A stretch of DNA of 64,000 nt from contig NADL03000471.1 in the NCBI GenBank assembly GCA_002205965.3, positions 1 through 64,000 on the forward strand, given 5' to 3'. Of the stretch, positions 43,370-55,053 are shown piece after piece (position 1 is the stretch's first letter; each line of letters starts with the position of its first letter). A model generated the notes under the pieces. The model saw only the letters and a program-made list of their open reading frames with translations, searched no databases and was not told the DNA's origin. Source of the DNA: Kappaphycus alvarezii (Eukaryota; Rhodophyta; Florideophyceae; Gigartinales; Solieriaceae). Both the position numbers and the translations under genes were made by a program.

Positions 43370-45071
43370 TGCCCGAGAAAGCTAGAATTCCTAAAGCGGG
43401 AAGCACAAGCGTTACATACTCAAGGCAGAGGGAATTGATTTGCTAAATTACATCGTCACTAACTGCATTAATTAAGAATCTGGTTCTATTTGACTATTGG
43501 AGATTTTCCAGTGAAACATACGGTTTCATAAGGCCTCTTTTCAACAAAAGGATGGAGAGCGTAAAATTTGGGAATACGGGGTTTTGAGAAGAGAGTACCT
43601 AAGACACTGGGTGTTCTGATGAATAAGGGTCATAAAGGCGCGGCCAACCTATAAAGTTCAGTTATTACTAAGAAACCCAAAAATAGGTCATTCTATGAGG
43701 CAAAAGGAAACTATCAACCTTGAAATTAGCCTCTATATGATTCTGATGGAAACGTTTTCTTTCTTTCATATCTTTTTAATAAATAATGTAGAAGTGTAAA
43801 AAGAGCCGGTATAGTGCTTTATTTAAGGTTAGTCAATGGCATTAAAAAACCTCTACATTCAATTCCACGGCATTTAGAGTGAAGATAGTGCCTATTTAGC
43901 CTTCTTTAGCGAGTTACTGTACTTTATAGGGGAATAAATTCACAGTATAAGAATCAAGACGCAGGGAGCGTATGGTGATAGTCTTAGTAGACAGTGAAAG
44001 TCTTAGTAGACTGGCCGATTACAGCTTCATGGGATCGAATTTCCACCACCATAGCGAACAAATCCGTCACGTTATCGCCAATTGGAACTCTTTCCTCTAT
44101 TTTATTTATAGTTATCAGGACGGAACGCTGGATTGAAAGGCGAATCTTGATCTATCTCACCGACCTGCCCAGCGACCCATTTGCCGAGACAATAGCATGT
44201 AATAGACGTCATACCGCCAGAAGGAAAGCTGAAAATACACGCAAAAGAAGTCGACTGTGTTTTTGAAGCGCATACGAGCAGACATATGGTGAACTTTGGT
44301 AGAAACTTTGGTTAAGGTTGGCTGCGTTAAGCCGGCCGCTCCAAACCAGGGTTTATTTAGAACTTTAAATAGCAAAATACTAAAGGAAAATGTAGTAACA
44401 GTATCCAATGCAAAGTTTTCCCGTAAAACAGACCTTAAGGTAGCTGAAGCAGCGCTTCCAGAGTTCATTTCGGCACAAGTGACATACTCTGACAAGATAT
44501 CTGATGTGTGTTGGTCCAGGTAGCATGAGATAGCACGGCAAATTTTGATTGGTAAAGCAGCGATATAATATCCCGGTGTGCAACTCGCCCGTAACTATTC
44601 CAAGTTCACCAATGGGGTCAAACGCTGTGTTCATAGCTGTAAGGAAAAGTGTAATGAGAGCAAAGTGCCTAGTAGCCTTGGTTTTAAGGGTACCGGTGGT
44701 TTGAATCTATAGTACAGTATATACAGTAAATTCTCGTAAAGCTGTAAGGCCTATGAAATTCCACATCTCAAAGGAAGTTAAACCTGTGGAATACGACACT
44801 AGCTCTCCGCAAAAGGCTTCAATATCTTCATGAACGCCGCTCTAACCAGTATTTTTTCCATACAATTACTGTGCCTCACTACCTCTTCTGCGCTTAGGCG
44901 AAACAAGCTCAACTACATCTGCACCGCCTCACTGGAATAAGAAATAGATAATGACGCGGTAAGTATCGAGATGAAGAAAAAAGAGCCGTTCTCTTCGCCA
45001 ATTTGGTTTAATTATGGTAAAATGCAATTGTCCGAACTCACAATTATCAACACATTTCGGCCACATGCATC
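43370..45071. other. Weakly coding flank; short ORF 44296-44523
   Basis: Mostly AT-rich with no TE domain. The plus-strand frame 44296-44523 (KPAAPNQGLFRTLNSKI, KVAEAALPEFISAQVTYSDK) looks protein-like but is unrecognised and lacks a clear start. A short TACAGTATATACAGTA run lies at about 44712. I assign no gene. Confidence 0.25.
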
Positions 45072-45461
45072 TTAATTCTGATCTAAATCGATAACTATGG
45101 ACCTTGCCCACCCATGTCTACAACTTACAATACAATCGAATTTGATCCCTTTAACCGACAAGGAGTATTCCTTGGGGATGAAAATCATCTCCTTAGTAAT
45201 ACGGACCACCCGTCCTGGCCACGTATTCCATATTTTCTTACACAGAACGTACCAGTAAGAAACTTTCTTACAGTGATACCTTGGCAATCTCCACCACAGA
45301 GACCTCTCCATACAGCGGCAACTAACCTTATCAGTACTGCGCTCGAGAGGCAATTTCAGTACCACTGCCTTATCTCGCCTACGAGCCATCTTCCAAATAC
45401 CTGAAATAAGCAATGTGCTACAACAACAGGCTTCAACGTTCTTTTTCAAGATCCAGGCCAC
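45072..45461 (-). CDS. Unrecognised 129-codon ORF
   Basis: Basic protein-like frame (MARRRDKAVVLKL; KKIWNTWPGRVVRITKEMIF; SLSVKGIKFDC). A second frame (45111-44929) continues with Cys pairs (LRCMWPKCVDNCEF) and may be its downstream part after a frame break. No family recognised. It may be TE-derived. Confidence 0.25.
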   Translation of the reverse strand: MAWILKKNVEACCCSTLLISGIWKMARRRDKAVVLKLPLERSTDKVSCRCMERSLWWRLPRYHCKKVSYWYVLCKKIWNTWPGRVVRITKEMIFIPKEYSLSVKGIKFDCIVSCRHGWARSIVIDLDQN

Positions 45462-45479
45462 TACCTGAGCTCTTAGAAC

Positions 45480-46390
45480 TTGTTTAGACTCACCTCTTTG
45501 GACGAGGAGCGGAGATTGGGAACATCCCTAGACCTTGTTGATGAAGTCCGGAAGGTTAGGCACACGGGCAAGCAAGATGTTGAGGAGCGAATTCCTGACC
45601 ACGAGTCCGAACGCATTAGAGGCATCAATACGGACAGGGCGACTTGGGGCATGGGAGAGGCATTAGTAGAGAGTCATGGTATCTTGCACAACGACATCTT
45701 TTCTGGCCTTGATCTCTTTGCCCTGTAAAGAGGGTCTAATCGATGGCGTGAGGGAGCATATTGTTCGTATAGATGCGGAGGAAAACATTCCAGATTTCCA
45801 CGGTGCGGATCTTAACAAGTTGTTGCTGTATGAGGAGAAAATTAGAGGCGTCGATTGTGGGATGACTTCGTCGGAGTGGTCCGTACTAACGAAAACGTTG
45901 ACGAACAGGGTGAGCACCGTGACGTTGGTTACACAATTTCAGGAGAGATCTTGGTATTCACTAAGATCTCAAACCAGCAAGAGGTATACGATCGGGGTCA
46001 AGAGAAGAATTTTCCTGCTGGGGAAAAAGGGAAAAATAAGAGCATGGGGGAGCAAGGACGCATGACGACGTGGGAGAACGGCCAGGGCGTGGCGAAAGCG
46101 GGTGAAACAGGGGAAGAGCGGGCGGGTTGTCTGGAAGAGCTGCTATATTGATGTGGAGGCGCTTTAGGACTCCAGTAGCGACGTGGGGCGTTGTGGCGGC
46201 CAGAGAAGGGAGCGAAGTCCAGAAAAACTGCTGGAGAGCAAATGCGGGTGCCTAGCGTTGAAAACGGCAGCGAGGGCAAGATGATATATGTCGTTGACGT
46301 AGATCACCGCCCAGTGGATAACGCTGGAGATGACCACCTGCAGCAGGAGGGGACACCAAGCAAAGGAGGTGGCAGTAACTAAGCAATTTT
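45480..46390 (+). pseudogene. Unrecognised plus-strand frames, rich in charged residues
   Basis: Frames 45480-45728 and 45676-46065 overlap and are Asp/Glu/Arg-rich (ERRLGTSLDLVDEVRKV; HIVRIDAEENIPDFHGADLNKLL). The opposing frames are also open in places and Ser/Pro-rich, so strand choice is uncertain. No domain. From 46400 to 47312 there is no recognisable gene. A 43-bp tandem duplication (CACTGTCACCGGCTTCGTAG...) lies at about 46980-47070. Confidence 0.2.
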
Positions 46391-48228
46391 TGGACTGCCT
46401 CGCGATATCTAAAGGCTTTGAAGGGGTAGTCAGAAGGACCTATTTCGATGGAGGAGAGAGAAAGTGGAGGATTGTCGAGATGTCCTGTGGGGGTTTGAGC
46501 GGCTGGATGGGGCAGACTTCCGGGGGACGGTAGGGAGGAGAACGGACCTCTTTGAAAACTGATATCGAGAAGTCATCTGAAAAAAGAGCTGGCGGTTTAT
46601 CTTAAGGATTTCCTCCATTAAAGTATCAAGCTAAATTTTCGTTATGTTGCATTGCTTCATCTGTAATCCGATATCGTTTGGTTGAACACGTTTTTTGGAA
46701 GAAATACAATTTTCTGGGTACAAAATAAAACCACTTATTGTTCGGACGAAAATTTGATTTAAGTCTCGAAAGTAAGGCCCACTTTTCCAAAAAATTGTGC
46801 TGGAAAATACCACTGCCTCCCATTCTTGACAACCACAATCATCACAAAATGCATCCTTTGCAATGACATCACTTTTTCGACCCCACCCTACATTGTAAGT
46901 CATTATTATGAATTTCGAAAAAGGCTCCGAAATATGATCGAACTCTTGCGGGTTAAATCTGGTCAACTTGAGAATCTCGTCACTGTCACCGGCTTCGTAG
47001 AAACGTTCGGAGATATTACACTCATTACACTGTCACCGGCTTCGTAGAAACGTTCGGAGATATTACACTCTGTATCGTTTTCGTCATCGTCCCCATTGTA
47101 CGCGTGTACTTGTGCATCTCAATCTATCACAACCTCTATCAGTAGGCGAAGTCCGTGCAAAGCCTCACTGATGCTGATTGGGCTGGGAGAGGGGGATGGG
47201 GTCGCCAGCAGAGTGTTAGGGGAGGATGACTGCGGAATTGGTATTGTAGGGGACCAGGTTCTCCTGAGACTTGGTATGGAGAAGAATTCTACAACTTCTG
47301 TCAATTATCAGGTGCTCAGAGTACTGGTGTCTATTCGACCATGAAATGTATGAAATGTACTCAATTGAGTACAAACTTTTGCCAACTGAAAACCTATAAT
47401 TTCCAATAAATATTACTTGAAATAACGAAAAACTAATAATTTTTATTATTCGCATCGGGCCAGCGTACAGTACCAGAAACTTTTTGCTCTGAACAAGGTC
47501 AATAAATTCATCAACAAATCTCTCCCGCCTCGGAGCTCTAACATAAAACGACTATTCTTTGACAAAGGTAACATCTCCTGTATAGTGCAGTGGTTCTGAG
47601 ACTCCTTTCGAGATTCTTAGGGCTACTGCACTGCACATATTGAAAGTTCAATTCCTCCCTGAGATCAATTGAACAGTTCAAAAATTGCTCAATTGAACTC
47701 CAAAGCATACATCTACAGATGGAGCTCGACGAGTCCTTGTTAAAACCTAACCCTCAGGACGCCTGGTGTGCCCACTTGAACATGAGACAGTATACGTGAC
47801 TCCTCACAAAGAGGTATTCTGCAATAGGGTTAGGTTTATCTCGCAAGTTTAAAGACGCGGATCTGATTCGTAGGGGGCTAAAGGAAGAAATTTCTTTATA
47901 CCTTTTATGAAAATTCATTTCAACTGACGTCACGCAGTAAAACGTACGTGTTTCTTAATGAAGGCTTCCAAATTCATTCACGTGGCTGCAATGCTTCTGA
48001 GACAGTCCTGCCAGGGTCAAGGTGACAGATGAAAACTTCGCTCCTGAATGAAAGAACGCATCCAGTACAAATGTACTTTGACCTTTATTGGATGCAAATT
48101 TTGCATCTTGGCTGGTGGGCAAAATTTGATTCCTTTCACTTAAGAATCCCCTTTTTATTGGTTGAAACAAGATAGATTCTGTAACCTTCAGGAAATACCT
48201 TATCAACTAAAGAGGTATAAGATGAACC

Positions 48229-51045
48229 TTGCCTTTCCCTGAATTGCATTTCTTCGTAATTGTTCTGAATCAGTTCATCAGCCAATCTAAAGTAGAATTC
48301 ATATGTTTATATCGAATCTCGGCTTCTTCTAGATCATTTGTAAAGTTTCCGGGCATTAATGCAACAGATAGGGAGCAAATTAGTGTCTACTCTCATTGGC
48401 CATTCCTTAACCTCAAATTTCTTCTCAAATTGCTGATCATCCTGACGGGATCGGTTGTGACGGTCAATCATGTCGCATGTGTCATAATAAAACTCGCACA
48501 TCTCTGGAATATCTTCTCCGAACTTACAAGTTACGCGTGGCCACCTACAGATCTCCGTCTTCCCCTGTAAATATGATGGCTTCTCCTCTTAGTACCACCT
48601 GTACTGACAAAATATCTTCTGTCACGGTCCACTCACATAACTGCAGCAATGTATTTTCCAGTTTATGTCTTCGAAAAGAGTGAAAAATGTTCTCCACGGT
48701 TCGTAACTTCACGCTCAGAAAGGAACTTCATAGGATAGCTTTTTGTAGCCTTCTTGATAGTTCCAATGTACCGTAGACCCCTATAAAGCAAATCTTCTGT
48801 GGACTTAAAAATTTTATATGAAGCATGATTCCACTCTTTTCGCAAGAAGCAGTCCTCAGCTGGGAACCAATTTAGGGTTTCTTATCCAAGGCCACATAGT
48901 GAGGGATACCCTTCTCAATCCATCTTCCTCCTATTCCATACCAACGTGACATACTTTCATCCACGCAGATGCAGTCGGTCGGTCTGACATGTAGTCTTAT
49001 ACGGTTATTTATCGCATCCACGAAACCGGTGATGAGGTCCCATCGCCTTACTGGACTTTCCATTTCAGCCTCTGTCAGAAGCATTACATTCCTGAAAGAA
49101 ATGTACCTGCCAAGGCTTTTGAACAGGCTTCTGGGCATGATACGTCCAGAACTCGGTGCTTCGATAAATACGAACGGCGACTTTGAGCTCAATGAAGATC
49201 TTCTATCACTGAATTCCAACCGTGACATCAGAACCAAAATACCCAAAAACCTTAAAACTTCGCAACATTTGCATGGTTCCACATTGTCTCCTTCCAGGTA
49301 AATATTGTTAGTTGCGACAGTAGATGAAAGATAGCTCATTGGAAACATCCACGTAAAGTAATCGAAAGGCGACATGTCCCGCGGTCCATGTCCTTCCATA
49401 ATGAAGTCATCTCCTGGGCCACATGTTTTCCATTTGCGTTCAGGAATCGATCCGTTGGGGCAATAAGTCACTGTAGTGCACTTAATACCGCTGCTCCTGG
49501 CAAGTTTGTCCGTTTCGGACGTCAAGTTTTGATGACATTTATTGACACCTAAGGTGACTGACACTGAGTGTCCTGACAGTCTCAAATACATGAAACTGTA
49601 ATTTCACTTGGATTGACCCACACGGGCCACGCAATACACCCCTCAATGGTACGATATTTTATAGGGCCCTGCCTTCCTATTGCTCCAAGTGGAAAGGTAT
49701 TTATTCACTAACATGAGCCTAATTCTCACCCCTCAGGGGCCTGACACTGACTTTTGACTAATTTAACTTGTAGTTTGCTGCTGTATAGTTTTTGTCTAAC
49801 TAGTATTTAACCTAGCTACTCGAGCCATTGGCTCCCTCTAGAGAAAGCCAACCCAAGTGCTGGCTTGGATTTGTTCCCAACTTTAGCTTCGTCGACTAAC
49901 GCTCGTCCTCAGCGTCTTTGGTCATTGTTTGACCTAAGCACCCGGAGTGTCTCTTTTTTTCCTTTTTTTTTTCTTGGCTTGGTCAATTCTACGTTTACCC
50001 GTTCTACAAGGTAGTAGTATTCGCCTTTGGCGCCCGGTAATCGGCCTCTATATACAACCTGGTTACATGCCACAGTGACATCGGATCATTATTCAATCCT
50101 AAGGAGAAGTAATTCAGCTCCGCTAGACCCTCCGCGTGACGCTTCGGTGCTCATCACGGCCCGTAACGACCACTTCCGTCCAGAGGACAAGATCTTACCG
50201 GACTCGAGATACTCTTTTGCCCTAAGGACAATATATTACCCTCCTCAGGACATCCACCGTTCCTAAGTAACACGGCTCGGCCTTACAACCCGGAGACCCG
50301 CTAATAGACTCTACCGCCTTACGGAAAATCCCCGCTCTACCGCTCCAAGAAGTCTCCCTCACGGGCTACTTACTGGGCTACTGCGACGCAGGTCGCTTAA
50401 AGAGAAAGTGGGTATCCGAACGCCCTGTGAGTCTTTATGTGTGTCTCTTCGTGTGTCGTTGCCTAAGGCATCTCTGTAGAACGGCTCCACTACACGTCGA
50501 TCGCCCATTGCACTACAGTCACGTGATCTTCAATCCATTTCTGTCCTTTTGCATAAACATTTGCATTGGACCAGTCAGCTTTTCAACCTGTTTGAATTTC
50601 TTGATTACTATTGGTAGTTTGAATCGGAATGTCAGGTAAGCTCTTAGTGGCAGCTGGGCTTGTATTCGGGCTTGAATTGCGGGAGATTCGGCAACAGGAG
50701 GAATCATCGATTGTAACTCGCTTTCTTCTTGACTTGTGCCCTCTATGGAACTGTGAGAGAGATTTCTCTGACGTTTGGTGTCATTATAGCCTCCTCAGGC
50801 TTATGTTACCCAGTCGTACCGATTCAAACTTGTTTCCATTTCAAAGTTCCCATTTTGCTGTTCACCATTGTGCGAAATCGGCCGTTCTTCTCCTCCTGAC
50901 TAACTTTCACGACGGTTCCACTGAATAATTTCGTCTTCCATAATGCCCCATACAAGCGCCTACACTTGATTTCAGACGTTAGAAGCCTTGCTCGTGTGTT
51001 GACACGGTTTCCGATAATTGTTAGGGGGTCTTGTACACGGGTCAT
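48229..51045 (-). pseudogene. piggyBac-like transposase (DDE_Tnp_1_7 type), split by insertion and frameshifts
   Basis: The N-part starts at an ATG at 51045 (MTRVQDPLTIIGNRVNTRA) with a GTVV...EEKNGRFRT region and runs to about 50520. A 921-bp insertion interrupts it. Coding resumes at 49591: DMSPFDYFTWMFPMSYL, FLGILVLMSRLEFSDRR, ICVDESMSRWYGIGGRW (first catalytic Asp), HYVALDKKP. Then, in another frame, LLYRGLRYIGTIKKATK. Near 48480 is DMIDRHNRSRQDD...EKK...W..RV, matching the C-terminal DxHNxxRQ block of this family. It ends ...LADELIQNNYEE near 48250. Internal stops are present (about 48340, 48310). Non-functional as read. The family is assigned from several ordered blocks. Confidence 0.75.
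49597..50517. mobile_element. Probable solo LTR inserted in the transposase gene
   Basis: This 921-bp segment starts TGTAATTTC and ends ...GCACTACA (TGTA...TACA), has no coding potential, and differs in composition from its surroundings. It contains polypyrimidine runs near 49950. It interrupts the piggyBac-like transposase exactly where protein similarity stops on both sides. The flanking pentamers GAAAC and GTCAC match at only three of five positions, so the target duplication is not proven. TGTA...TACA ends are common in Gypsy LTRs. Confidence 0.5.
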
Positions 51046-51844
51046 TGTAAAGAGGATTTATATGCTAGCAGATTGAACACAGTCTTAAGCAACTGGAATC
51101 AGCAACGAACTAGGAACTTTTAAGCTTGCAACTCCGGAGGAAGTCATACAGGTGAAGTCTGGATAAAAAGGGCGGGATGTAATAGTTTTAAAAGTACTTT
51201 TATGGACTTTGAAAATGTACTCAATTGAAGCCCTATGTACTCAATTGAGTACAAGTGTCGAATAGACACTAGACTTGGGTGCGAGACTGCGTAACTTGGT
51301 GCAAAGACAGTCATTTCGAATATTTGGTGGTCTTTGTCCAGACCGTCTTTTCCATTTCGAAATCTTCGTAGATTGCAGGAAAGTTGGGTGTCTGTTTGAT
51401 TTCAAGCAAATCTCAAAAAACATTAAAATTTTTCTGTAAGCTCATTGTTTTATAATACTATATGTTCTTAGTGAGTGCATTCAGATATTTGACATAATTT
51501 ACAAATGCCAAATTTATCTTGAGGAGGAAGTGCTTCGGTAAAAGGATGGGACAGATTGACAATTTGGCTACGAGTGTACACGTTGATTTAATGTGGTGCT
51601 ATGTGAAGATACTTGAGCTTCACAGTGTTGCCGTTCCGCTAAATTCCAAGAAAAAAGTTCATCTTGTGTCCGCGACAGCCACCCTTCCCCATGTTAGACC
51701 CTTCCAACATCACACTTCTTCCTTTCAAGAAACACCGGCCACAGCCATCGGAACATCAGCGACCTCGCACTATAGCGGCAAATGACTCTACTCCTCCCTG
51801 AGCGTCCCAGTATCACGCCCCGCCATCTGTCATCACACCAAAAA

Positions 51845-52521
51845 CGTCACGCCTCGCACAAAGGAGGCAAACGAAGTGGATCACCAAATTATAGTGATGC
51901 AGACGTTTACAACTTCTAGATATTCTAGAAGAACTGGAGCCTATTGGGAGCAATGATTGGGCAGCAGTCGCGGCGCAGTTTCAGAAGTAGACGAAAGACG
52001 AAAGCCAATCTCCGAGAGACTTGGAACCTCTTAGGATGAAATTTGACAAACTCGTAAATGTCAAGAAACCTACAGGAGATCCGTCCTGTCCTCCGCGCGT
52101 TCGACAAGCGAAACAAATTGCGAGGGATATTCTCGGAAGATTAAACGCCATCTCTGTCGGAGATGATGAAGATTTTCTAGAAGAAGCGTTGAGTCCAGAT
52201 GGTCATGGTGGTGAAAACGGATGGCCTGAATCATCTTTGCCACCGTCAATTTTAGGATCCAAGCGAACAGCTGATGGGTCTGCTTTGGGAGCTCGATGCG
52301 GAAAGAAGAGGGAGGGAGCTAAATGTATTGCGCGTAATGATGTCGACGAAGAGCTCATAGAGCATGTGGGTGATATTTCTCGTACGATTCATAAGCTCCT
52401 GGATACCTCAACCACTTTTTCTTCTGTGTTGACCCTTACGAATGAAGACTTTTCTGCAATTTTGAAGCAAGAGATGCAGACGGAGCTTCTATCGCTTAGC
52501 GAGACATTAAAAGAAAAATGA
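51845..52521 (+). pseudogene. SANT/Myb-like Harbinger partner protein (copy B)
   Basis: Protein-like from KRHASHKGGKRSGSPNYSDAD (51845) through LLDILEELEPIGSNDWAAVA and LRMKFDKLVNVKKPTGDPS to CPPRVRQAKQIARDI. This is the Myb/SANT-like trihelical domain with its W, then a low-complexity middle and a helical C-terminus (to 52521, ...SLSETLKEK). A one-base shift lies near 51913, and an in-frame TAG near 51985 falls within the DNA-binding domain. The open frame from 52021 alone lacks the first helix. In known Harbinger systems this protein binds element ends and helps the transposase enter the nucleus. Confidence 0.7.
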
Positions 52522-52755
52522 GAGACTTGCTGAGACATTCGCAGTAGCTTGCGCGGGCTACCTGCGGTGCGGTGGACGAAGTCCCCTGGCGCGATACACA
52601 CACCCTAGCTTCGCTCAGGTCCCCATCGGTCTTTGTCCGTTGCTTCTTGTCCGCCTGCGCGACGCGCGAAGCGCGGACGAATGTCGAGCGGCAAGCACCA
52701 GAAGATAAATGTGTTTACTCTTACCCTTCTTGGATTTGCTGGTCAAGGAAGCGCT

Positions 52756-53727
52756 TTACCCACGGCTCAGTGTCTTTTTTTCGTCAGTATTAGATTCCGT
52801 GATGTGATGCAGTCCTATGAGCAGTGCAATTGCATTGAGAAGGCAGATAAAAACTGTCAATAGACGCTTACGCTTCGCATTGCCCGAAGCTAAGGCTAAG
52901 CGGCACCTCCCAAATGGACCCTTTATCGCGCGTATACCCCATTCCGCTGCCCGCTTTTCGCTTTGGATAATTTTTTGCATGACTAAATCAGTGGCAGCGT
53001 GCTCTGTACTTGCCGGGATTCCGGGCGTCTCGTTCGTTTTTTTGAACGAATAATCTTCACGTTGGCAATTCGGGCATCAACAACGAAAGCACTATCTCCT
53101 AAAATAGCGAAAACGGGAGGTGTCATAGAATCTTCTAGTTTAGGGTATATCAGGCCTGATAAAGATGCCAGCTTGCTGTCATGCCAAGATCCTGGATAGT
53201 TAATGCCTGCATGGATGATCTCACCATTGAAGTTGAAGACACAGATTGGTGACCTCCACACTTGTAGTGTATCCTTCGTAGTAGGAATTTTGGAGGTTGT
53301 TGTCAATGTAGTCGGCACAAGGCATTCTGCCTCTATCAACAATAGCAAATATATTCCGAAGAAGAGATAAATTTGGTCTGTTGTTGTTGAGCCAATTAGC
53401 AGACTCGCACATATCATCCACAGTTGGCCATCGAACATGCATGAAAGTAGCAGTTCTCTCTTTGCATACTTGTAGCATAACATCTAATACATAGTCTAGC
53501 CAAATGTTTAACGAAGATGGAACCAATCCAAATAATTGGCACAGAGCGTATTGTCGACAACTGGACTTGAGGTACCATAAAACTAGGCCAAGAAGGTCTT
53601 CAGTGTTGATCAAAGGTCTGCGGCCTCTACACTTTGGATCATGTCGATAAGGGCTGCCGTAGTTAGTGACCGTAAGCTTCGTGTTGAATAAACACGAAGC
53701 AGGACGTTGAAAAAACGTGGCGGTCAA
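52756..53727 (-). pseudogene. PIF/Harbinger-like transposase (copy B), two frame breaks
   Basis: The first frame (53727-53221) gives the N-terminal helical region (FGLVPSSLNIWLDYV) and the first Asp block (NIFAIVDRGRMPC). The second (about 53330-52983) gives ICVFNFNGEIIHAGIN, GSWHDSKLA, and AILGDSAFVVD with the second Asp. The third (52980-52756) gives KRAAEWGIRAIKGPFGR with the catalytic Glu, then a hydrophobic tail. In typical HARBI1-like proteins these are one ORF of about 350-400 residues, which fits the summed length. Breaks lie near 53250-53330 and 52985. The gene converges on the Myb-like gene 235 bp away. Confidence 0.75.
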
Positions 53728-54008
53728 AATTGAGGGATATTAAGAAGTCGGATGATGTTCCGCATGAGATGATCTAAAGCCGGCAGTTATACTTTTAGAG
53801 GAAAACGGGCGTATTAGCGCGACTTGTAGGTATCTAGGCTGCCTTTTTCGAATTACTGACAAGTGAAGCCTTTGTTGTTTACTGCGTAGTCTGATGCAGA
53901 CTGCAGTTGTGACTGCCGCTGAAACGGCAGCACATATCACAGAAAGGCGTTCTGGGTTCATCGATGGGGTTAACGATGGTGTATAGGCTCAACTTTCCAG
54001 GAAAAATA

Positions 54009-54054
54009 TTTGTCAATTTGTTCTGCCCCCGAGGACCCATAACAAATTGACAAA
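54009..54054. repeat. Perfect 14-bp inverted repeat inside the right end of the Harbinger element
   Basis: TTTGTCAATTTGTT at 54009-54022 and its exact reverse complement at 54041-54054 are separated by 18 bp. Related TTTGTCAAT/TTTGTCGAAT words occur in the TIR at 54100-54125, so this may be a subterminal transposase-binding array. Confidence 0.6.
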
Positions 54055-54477
54055 ATTCATTCAAGAGTCACTCGAAACTCTGAAATCTTATTGGCTGCAT
54101 TTGTCAATGTATCCATTTGTCGAATTTCTAAATGCACTCAGTCTTCTATTGTAACCCACTACCTGTATGGTTCAGTTTTTTGAACACATTAAAAGACCCC
54201 ACCCTATTACGAACTGGGAAATGCGGCAAATTCGGAATTTTACTGTAACATGAAGTTCATCCTACGACTTCGAAAGCTTGATCATCGTTAAGTAGACTAT
54301 AGGCGTCGATAAAAGCCTTAAGCTCAACACACAGTAACTTGGTATCATCTTGGCGCCAGGTAAGATTTTACTTGTCGTATACATAAGTCTCTACGGCAAA
54401 TGGAAGCGGGATCTTCCAAATAGACAATACAGCCTCATCCTTCTTGCCTCTCAGTTTCTTTGAAGCCGCTTCAAACG

Positions 54478-55053
54478 CTAACAGTTTGGGATGGTAGTTT
54501 GAATCTTGTCAGGATCATTAGACAGCAACCATTCAGCATGCAGAAACTTTGAACTCGTTACCTGCTCTGGCCATGTAATGGATAGCTCAAACGTAGTACG
54601 TCTGACTGGCTCCACACGGTAGCTGAAACCACCAGGTCGCACTCCAGAATGCAGTATTATAGCTAACTTAACTCTCTTAGTAGTGGTTTCAGGTTCGACC
54701 CAGGTCGCAATCAAGTAAGTAGGATGAAGAACAGCAATATCGCAATATTTCAAGGATTCTGTACTATCCTCTGACTCGCTCTCCTCCCTCATAAGATCCT
54801 CATACGAGCGCTTTTACCCTTTCACAGACTCACTCCGCAATGTACTGCGACGGCCCAGCGTGGGTGTAGGAACAAATTCACCCTTGACTAAAAAAAGGGC
54901 CAGTAATAGAACAAAACGAAAGCAACGAAAGTAAATCATATCATAAAACTTACGATCTTTTGTGACACCCAAAATATCTTGCCTCATGCGATTGTAACAA
55001 GCCCTGAAAGCAGACAAGTTATAGTCTTGAAAGAGCTTTGACATATAATACAC
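54478..55053 (-). CDS. Unrecognised protein, possibly TE accessory
   Basis: Two frames (55053-54814 and 54792-54478) are separated by 21 bp. The first has LSAFRACYNRMRQDILG. The second has ESEDSTESLKYCDIAVLH, PTYLIATWVEPETTTK and VRRTTFELSITWPEQV. They are probably one gene with a frame break or short intron. It is divergent from the transposase at 55963-56695 and could be its accessory ORF, which is inference from position only. Another minus frame at 55859-55533 (108 codons) is unrecognised. Confidence 0.3.

Larger units (their letters stand above)
47313..51281 (-). mobile_element. piggyBac-like DNA transposon with nested insertion
   Basis: Inverted terminal sequences bracket a piggyBac-type transposase. 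The left end has GTGTCTATTCGAC at 47327-47339 and the right end GTCGAATAGACAC at 51257-51269. Weaker inverted similarity extends outward (47313, 51281). Just inside each end lies the perfect palindrome TGTACTCAATTGAGTACA (near 47357 and 51235); the right end carries a second partial copy. I do not see the TTAA target duplication or CCC termini typical of animal piggyBac, so the exact outer limits are uncertain. Confidence 0.65.
51471..54140. mobile_element. PIF/Harbinger-like element, copy B, two convergent genes
   Basis: Imperfect terminal inverted repeats occur at 51471-51508 (GTGAGTGCATTCAGATATTT...) and 54097-54140 (...TTTCTAAATGCACTCA). They bracket a plus-strand SANT/Myb-like gene and a minus-strand DDE transposase arranged tail to tail. 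Flanks do not show a clean 3-bp TSD. The same two-gene, convergent layout recurs at 23.7-25.3 kb with homologous proteins, so this is one family. Confidence 0.65.

Noticed and set aside
46185..46390. Possible reverse-transcriptase-like words (VIYVNDIYH) on the minus strand
   Set aside because: There is no second RT motif in any frame nearby, so chance is the simpler explanation.
47575..47670. tRNA-like or tRNA-SINE sequence (TAGTGCAGTGG A-box-like word, GTTCAATTCC B-box-like word)
   Set aside because: I could not fold a 7-bp acceptor stem or a proper T-arm; only five terminal pairs form. The two words alone are weak.
53879..54064. Minus-strand ORFs in the right end of Harbinger copy B
   Set aside because: They fall in the non-coding subterminal region with hairpins and TIR; no similarity to any other frame here.
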